Below, piece by piece: positions 62,813 through 64,000 of a DNA stretch of 64,000 bases (within the stretch, counting starts at the first letter, position 1; each line of letters begins with the position of its first letter). The notes beneath the pieces were generated by a model that was not told the origin of the DNA, searched no databases, and saw nothing but the letters and a program-made list of their open reading frames with translations. This DNA is from Gymnogyps californianus (Eukaryota; Chordata; Aves; Accipitriformes; Cathartidae): contig NC_059478.1 in the NCBI RefSeq assembly GCF_018139145.2, positions 19,747,001-19,811,000 of the forward strand, read 5' to 3'. The position numbers were made by a program, and so were the translations under genes.

Positions 62813-63914
62813 TTGTAGACGTCACTGAGAGACAAGAAATCCTAGTAAAAGTCATTTTTTATGGCACTACTCATGGTAGAGTAATTCCTTTAAGCCAAAT
62901 TCAATGCTTACAGAGTAGCGATGTCATGTAACCCTAAGGACAGAGGGAATAGCCACCGAATGTGCAGCTGCAGTACAAAAGAAAGCTTCCTTATTCTGCA
63001 TTGCCTAATGCACTGCTATCTTCTCTTGAATACATAATCTACAGGAAAAGAGGGAAGTTTGGTTTCTTGTGTTTCTGCTGATGTGTTTGGGAACTGTAAA
63101 GGTGGAGGGCTTATAATATGGATACTTTTTTCCCCAAGAAATTAGCCTTAAAAAGATTTTTATTTCTCTCTGTGGTGCAGAAAATGCCACATTCTGTCAC
63201 CAGTCTTTAAATTACTCGATTTCATCAAATGTTTAATGCAGTCACCTTTCTTCCTGTCTCGTAGGGAGGCATTGGGCCAGCAGGACCGAGCGGACCATCA
63301 GGAATTCCAGGGCCCATGGTATGGTGCTAAATGATCCCACAGCCCAGTGCCTATGCTGGTTTCCAAATTAGAGACAAACATTGGATTTTTGTTTTCTTCA
63401 TTTTAATAGGGTCTCCCAGGGAGTGTGGGACAGCCTGGAATGAAAGGTGATAAGGTGATTTAAATATTTCCATTATCTTAGAGATATGTAGTTCTTTCAG
63501 ACTTCTTTCATTAAATCTTAAGCAAAATAAAGTACTTGACAAAGTCTTCCCTTTTTCCTTTTGATTTCTTTTCTCTTCTGACTTTTATTTTTTAAAATTA
63601 CTTCGGTCTCATGATCTGATACTTTAGACAAACTTACTTCTGGACAGAGCACTTTTACTCCTGGGCATAACAAATCCAGTGCTGTGTCTATAGGGTTTCC
63701 TGGAGGGGCTGCTTCAGTGCAACATCTTGCATTGTCATTCAGAGATCTGTGTTAATTTTAAATACTAAATATGGAATTCATCTTTCTCATTCTATAATTC
63801 TGATAACTACCCCATTTTAAGCCACATACATATGTCTGTATAAAATAATATGTGTTTTAGGGTGAACATGGCCTTGCAGGAGAGCCAGGAGACCAGGGGT
63901 ACCCAGGAGACAAG
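5177..63914 (+). CDS. COL24A1: Collagen alpha-1(XXIV) chain, 5' part of gene (17 exons, 3' incomplete)
   Basis: Secreted fibrillar procollagen chain that would trimerise in the ER and enter extracellular matrix fibrils; type XXIV is known from developing bone and cornea. Joined exons: 5177-5232, 11726-11787, 18413-19716, 27780-27833, 31206-31259, 34833-34886, 37028-37081, 44024-44068, 46376-46429, 47637-47681, 49860-49913, 50604-50648, 55702-55755, 58315-58359, 63265-63318, 63410-63454, 63861-63914. They give 711 uninterrupted codons. Residues 1-34 are a basic n-region plus signal peptide, about 60-255 a TSPN domain, about 256-465 an acidic variable linker, and 466 onward Gly-X-Y. XXIV is preferred over its closest relative XXVII because the N-terminal peptide (MHLGAERTRRG) and the TSPN text (YRVNNAFLFSIRNK, YVKQQCRQA) match what I remember of mammalian COL24A1; no alignment was run. 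The human chain is about 1,714 residues, so roughly 40% lies here. The C-terminal helix and COLFI propeptide are outside the window. Confidence 0.95.
5318..5360 (+). repeat. G-tract cluster at start of intron 1
   Basis: G runs of 4, 7, 6, 3, 4 and 5 bases stand close together about 85 bases after the exon 1 donor. Promoter-proximal G-rich first-intron starts like this are common in vertebrate CpG-island genes and can form G-quadruplexes in DNA or nascent RNA. Confidence 0.6.
10371..10412 (+). repeat. TG/TA dinucleotide tract
   Basis: TATGTGTGTGTATATGTACA runs into a (TA)n stretch; a compound microsatellite in intron 1. Confidence 0.75.
11726..11787 (+). CDS. COL24A1: COL24A1 exon 2 (signal peptide core)
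   Basis: A 62-base exon between TTTTAG and GTGAGA. Its first base completes the exon 1 Thr codon; it then encodes KTLLFIAICISVGVAQVPKQ and ends in phase 1. Residues 22-34 (LLFIAICISVGVA) form the hydrophobic core, and the small residues GVA before Gln35 suit signal peptidase cleavage after Ala34. Entry and exit phases fit exons 1 and 3 exactly, so the exon is secure despite its size. Confidence 0.92.
11788..18412 (+). other. Intron 2 (6.6 kb, phase 1)
   Basis: Contains an antisense CR1 fragment at about 16314-16775. The rest shows no gene or RNA I can recognise; open frames between 13.2 and 14.8 kb are short and featureless. An in-frame ATG at 18391 just before exon 3 is intronic and is not the gene's start. 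Confidence 0.85.
16314..16775 (-). mobile_element. CR1 LINE fragment, antisense, 5'-truncated
   Basis: The + strand reads TTAGGTTAGAGGGACC, then CATCTGGTCCTACCTCC, AATCTCCAAGAATGGAGA, TTGTGTTGCAGCTTGTGCCC and AGCTCCTTCAGCCTTTTCTC. In this order these match the reverse complement of the avian/sauropsid CR1 3' end as I know it. Divergence is substantial, so this is an old, dead copy. The 3' octamer microsatellite typical of CR1 is not obvious. The outer end near 16775 is fuzzy. The copy is the best evidence here for a sauropsid genome. Confidence 0.85.
18413..19716 (+). CDS. COL24A1: COL24A1 exon 3: TSPN domain, linker, helix start
   Basis: The largest exon (1,304 bases) completes Ala40 and encodes residues 41-474. 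Residues 60-255 or so form the TSPN/laminin-G-like domain: LRQLGL, PQGVRLTVSGVVL, FTILVGLYSYRVNNAFLFSI, WHSFAIDIRDKTVSIFAECG and FEGIICQLDIIPYAEASANY. Four Cys (AECG, IICQ, NYCK, QQCR) suit two disulfides. The following linker is hydrophilic and rich in sequons (NQS, NVS, NLS, NIT, NTT twice), and ends in an acidic Tyr-rich stretch (IDNYAYDYEDLDKMFEM) that could carry Tyr sulfation. The helix begins at Gly466 with GPKGETGPP. The donor is GTAAGT, phase 0. A single huge TSPN exon is typical of COL24A1 and COL27A1. Read-through into intron 3 would add 15 codons and stop. Confidence 0.96.
19717..27779 (+). other. Intron 3 (8.1 kb, phase 0)
   Basis: Largest intron of the window. It includes a probable MIR-type SINE remnant near 21325-21390 and a pyrimidine-rich T/C tract at 26545-26597. 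I found no Gly-X-Y-like exon, RNA gene or additional coding sequence. Confidence 0.85.
21325..21390 (-). mobile_element. Probable MIR-type SINE remnant
   Basis: The + strand text AAATAACATGCCAAAGGTC followed by AGTGGCAGAGCTGGGAA parallels the reverse complement of the MIR core (taac-ttgcccaaggtca, agtggcagagc-ggga). A TTACAGACTGGGGACACAGA patch at about 21212 could be a displaced part of the same copy. Old amniote MIR copies occur in birds. The match is by eye only. Confidence 0.4.
27780..27833 (+). CDS. COL24A1: COL24A1 exon 4 (54 nt, Gly-X-Y)
   Basis: Residues 475-492, GPPGPPGLPGPSGKRGPR, six perfect triplets. The acceptor is TCACCAG and the donor GTGAGT. It starts on the first base of a Gly codon and ends after a Y-position codon, as every fibrillar-collagen helix exon does. 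Confidence 0.96.
28234..28254 (+). repeat. Poly-G run (G14-T-G6)
   Basis: Fourteen G, one T and six G in a row. Such runs mutate fast, are often miscalled, and can form quadruplexes. It has no evident tie to a coding feature. Confidence 0.8.
31169..31203 (+). repeat. TTTG/TTTTG repeat before exon 5
   Basis: Runs of three to five T separated by single G, directly abutting the TATAG acceptor of exon 5. The repeat doubles as an unusual, G-interspersed polypyrimidine tract. Confidence 0.8.
31206..31259 (+). CDS. COL24A1: COL24A1 exon 5 (54 nt, Gly-X-Y)
   Basis: Residues 493-510, GIPGPHGNPGLPGLPGPK, uninterrupted triplets. Acceptor TATAG, donor GTGAGT, phase 0 on both sides. The text closely resembles the same part of mammalian type XXIV as I recall it. 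Confidence 0.96.
31260..34832 (+). other. Intron 5 (3.6 kb)
   Basis: The first half is AT-rich with a TA-rich tract at 32322-32370. A pocket of clearly higher C+G with some CpGs lies at about 33900-34300. No gene or RNA is recognised. Confidence 0.8.
34833..34886 (+). CDS. COL24A1: COL24A1 exon 6 (54 nt, imperfect Gly-X-Y with Cys)
   Basis: Residues 511-528, GPKGDPGFSPGQAKCGEK, with acceptor CAACAG and donor GTAATA. The triplet rhythm fails after Gly517: the next glycines are at 521 and 526, spacings of 4 and 5, so the exon keeps 54 bases but has a helix imperfection with a cysteine (525) inside. Types XXIV and XXVII are known for imperfections in the major helix, unlike types I-III, V and XI. 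The flanking exons are perfect, so a sequencing frameshift is unlikely. Confidence 0.93.
34887..37027 (+). other. Intron 6 (2.1 kb)
   Basis: AT-rich intronic sequence. Modest open frames at 36.1-36.4 kb on both strands have no recognisable content. No repeats or RNA genes seen. Confidence 0.85.
37028..37081 (+). CDS. COL24A1: COL24A1 exon 7 (54 nt, Gly-X-Y)
   Basis: Residues 529-546, GDPGPIGFPGPPGIKGQK, six perfect triplets resuming the helix after the exon 6 imperfection. Acceptor TGTACAG, donor GTAAGA, phase 0. An antisense frame over this exon reads Pro/Gly-rich only because it mirrors the collagen codons. Confidence 0.96.
37082..44023 (+). other. Intron 7 (6.9 kb)
   Basis: A run of 12 C lies at 39775-39786. 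Otherwise nothing is recognised, and no Gly-X-Y exon was found on reading through, which agrees with the regular 54-to-45 change between exons 7 and 8. Confidence 0.82.
44024..44068 (+). CDS. COL24A1: COL24A1 exon 8 (45 nt, Gly-X-Y)
   Basis: Residues 547-561, GLKGYLGLRGPRGEQ, five triplets. Acceptor CTGCAG, donor GTAAGT. This is the first of the 45-base exons that alternate with 54-base exons from here on. Confidence 0.95.
44515..44659. promoter_or_regulatory. Candidate intronic regulatory element with TTAATGAG motifs
   Basis: TTAATGAG occurs at 44515-44522 and 44648-44655, and its complement CTCATTAA at 44626-44633. The last two belong to a perfect 12-base inverted repeat (44622-44633 and 44648-44659, 14-base spacer). 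TAAT cores are typical of homeodomain binding. Both strands are also unusually free of stops across 44440-44660. The sequence pattern is seen; enhancer function is inference. Confidence 0.3.
46320..46346 (+). repeat. Poly-T tract (27 T) before exon 9
   Basis: Uninterrupted T27 ending 29 bases upstream of exon 9; with the C/T-rich sequence that follows it makes a very long polypyrimidine tract. Length is likely polymorphic. Confidence 0.85.
46376..46429 (+). CDS. COL24A1: COL24A1 exon 9 (54 nt, Gly-X-Y)
   Basis: Residues 562-579, GIPGMAGNIGAVGYPGRQ, six perfect triplets. The acceptor is CACTTAG. The donor CAG|GTGCAG is weak: the usual A and G at +4 and +5 are absent. No other GT nearby keeps a 54-base phase-0 exon, and the peptide resembles the orthologous GNIGxxGYPGRQ that I recall, so this end is preferred. 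Confidence 0.92.
46430..47636 (+). other. Intron 9 (1.2 kb)
   Basis: AT-rich intronic sequence without recognisable genes or repeats beyond short T runs. Confidence 0.85.
47637..47681 (+). CDS. COL24A1: COL24A1 exon 10 (45 nt, Gly-X-Y)
   Basis: Residues 580-594, GLVGPEGNPGPKGVR, five triplets. Acceptor TAATAG, donor GTAAGT, phase 0. Confidence 0.95.
47682..49859 (+). other. Intron 10 (2.2 kb)
   Basis: Contains a GTTT/T-rich simple repeat at 48268-48309 and an oligo-A run at 49139-49154. Nothing else recognised. Confidence 0.85.
48268..48309 (+). repeat. GTTT-rich simple repeat
   Basis: GTTTGTTTGTTTGTTTTG followed by T-rich sequence; low-complexity microsatellite inside intron 10. Confidence 0.75.
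49860..49913 (+). CDS. COL24A1: COL24A1 exon 11 (54 nt, Gly-X-Y)
   Basis: Residues 595-612, GFIGPPGVAGQPGPEGER, six triplets. Acceptor TTTTTAG, donor GTAGGT, phase 0. The last triplets carry the acidic/basic pair pattern common in fibrillar helices. Confidence 0.96.
49914..50603 (+). other. Intron 11 (690 bp)
   Basis: Short intron of ordinary composition; no feature recognised. Confidence 0.85.
50604..50648 (+). CDS. COL24A1: COL24A1 exon 12 (45 nt, Gly-X-Y)
   Basis: Residues 613-627, GIPGFRGKRGPKGRK, five triplets with seven Arg/Lys, a strongly basic stretch of helix. Acceptor TTTCTCAG, donor GTAAAG, phase 0. Confidence 0.95.
50649..55701 (+). other. Intron 12 (5.1 kb)
   Basis: AT-rich. 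Holds an ATT trinucleotide repeat at 53205-53224 and a short TA run at 54096-54110. No exon-like or gene-like sequence seen. Confidence 0.83.
53205..53224 (+). repeat. ATT trinucleotide microsatellite
   Basis: About seven units of ATT/TTA in tandem; ordinary microsatellite. Confidence 0.8.
55702..55755 (+). CDS. COL24A1: COL24A1 exon 13 (54 nt, Gly-X-Y)
   Basis: Residues 628-645, GFPGDLGNRGPPGPDGNP, six triplets. Acceptor TGCTTTAG, donor GTAAGT, phase 0. Confidence 0.96.
55756..58314 (+). other. Intron 13 (2.6 kb)
   Basis: Includes a C-rich tract at 56909-56931 (C16-T-C6) and a C+G-elevated pocket at about 57090-57680 whose nature is unclear. No gene recognised. Confidence 0.8.
56909..56931 (+). 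repeat. Poly-C tract (C16-T-C6)
   Basis: Near-pure C run embedded in pyrimidine-rich sequence; G-quadruplex-capable on the minus strand and prone to length variation. Confidence 0.8.
58315..58359 (+). CDS. COL24A1: COL24A1 exon 14 (45 nt, Gly-X-Y)
   Basis: Residues 646-660, GIVGGVGPPGFPGLR, five triplets. Acceptor TTTGAAG, donor GTGAGT, phase 0. Its hydrophobic X and Y residues and lack of charge before the final Arg differ from the basic exon 12. Confidence 0.94.
58360..63264 (+). other. Intron 14 (4.9 kb)
   Basis: Contains a 12-G run at 59793-59804, T17 at 61528-61544, T30 at 62780-62809, and a set of antisense open stretches at 61282-62430 discussed as a finding. No sense-strand exon seen. 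Confidence 0.82.
62780..62809 (+). repeat. Poly-T tract (30 T)
   Basis: Uninterrupted T30 about 450 bases before exon 15. It could be the poly-A tail of an antisense retrocopy or plain slippage; no element is recognisable beside it. Confidence 0.85.
63265..63318 (+). CDS. COL24A1: COL24A1 exon 15 (54 nt, Gly-X-Y)
   Basis: Residues 661-678, GGIGPAGPSGPSGIPGPM, six triplets. Acceptor TCTCGTAG, donor GTATGG, phase 0. Separated from exon 16 by only 91 bases. Confidence 0.95.
63319..63409 (+). other. Intron 15 (91 bp)
   Basis: Tiny intron with GTATGG at its start and TTTTAATAG at its end, with a T-rich tract before the acceptor. It falls in the minimal size class and is far shorter than its neighbours. 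Confidence 0.92.
63410..63454 (+). CDS. COL24A1: COL24A1 exon 16 (45 nt, Gly-X-Y)
   Basis: Residues 679-693, GLPGSVGQPGMKGDK, five triplets. Acceptor TTAATAG, donor GTGATT, phase 0. Confidence 0.95.
63455..63860 (+). other. Intron 16 (406 bp)
   Basis: Short intron; nothing besides splice signals is recognised. Confidence 0.88.
63861..63914 (+). CDS. COL24A1: COL24A1 exon 17 (54 nt, Gly-X-Y; last in window)
   Basis: Residues 694-711, GEHGLAGEPGDQGYPGDK, six triplets, acidic. Acceptor TGTTTTAG, donor GTAATT, phase 0. The remaining 86 bases of the window are the start of intron 17, so the helix continues beyond the right edge. Confidence 0.95.
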
Positions 63915-64000
63915 GTAATTTATAATTGCATTGTTTTACGAAATTGTCCGTTTTCAGCAACTTCATCATGCTTCTGAGTCTCTTAAAATGCAACAACTCA

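Noticed and set aside
5177..63914. Identity as COL27A1, COL5A1 or COL11A1 instead of COL24A1
   Set aside because: V and XI split the TSPN domain over several exons and have a separate minor helix. XXVII shares the single large exon, but the N-terminal peptide and TSPN wording fit XXIV better from memory.

Overview
The window holds the 5' part of one large vertebrate gene on the + strand. It is a fibrillar procollagen alpha chain that I identify as COL24A1 (collagen XXIV alpha 1). I assembled it by hand as 17 coding exons: 5177-5232, 11726-11787, 18413-19716, then 14 Gly-X-Y exons from 27780 to 63914. All exons have AG/GT borders and the phases agree throughout. They sum to 2,133 nt, or 711 codons with no stop, and the gene runs off the right edge. 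The reading is: an Arg-rich start and signal peptide (exons 1-2); one 1.3-kb exon with a thrombospondin-N-terminal-like (TSPN, laminin-G-fold) domain, an acidic Tyr-rich linker and the first three Gly-X-Y triplets (exon 3); then triple-helix exons of 54,54,54,54,45,54,45,54,45,54,45,54,45,54 nt. That unbroken 54/45 pattern is the classic fibrillar-collagen layout and suggests no helix exon was missed.

Layout: 1 to about 4690 is intergenic, with no gene I can support and one probable ancient MIR-type SINE. About 4450-5830 is a dense CpG island holding the promoter, a CRE/AP-1-like element, a CCGGGT hexamer array and exon 1. The rest is introns of 91 bp to 8 kb. I found no second protein-coding gene, tRNA, rRNA or CRISPR array.

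The organism is most probably a bird, or less likely another sauropsid. An antisense CR1 LINE 3' fragment lies in intron 2, recognisable interspersed repeats are very sparse, no L1 or Alu was seen, and two degraded MIR-like pieces fit old amniote repeats. The species cannot be told from this sequence.

The main points of interest are: a duplicated 9-bp start-codon segment that makes an out-of-frame overlapping upstream ORF spanning three exons; a Gly-X-Y interruption carrying a cysteine (exon 6); a putative homeodomain-motif cluster with a perfect 12-bp inverted repeat in intron 8; a 91-bp intron among multi-kb introns; and unexplained antisense open stretches in intron 14. I saw no wholly new biological system here.
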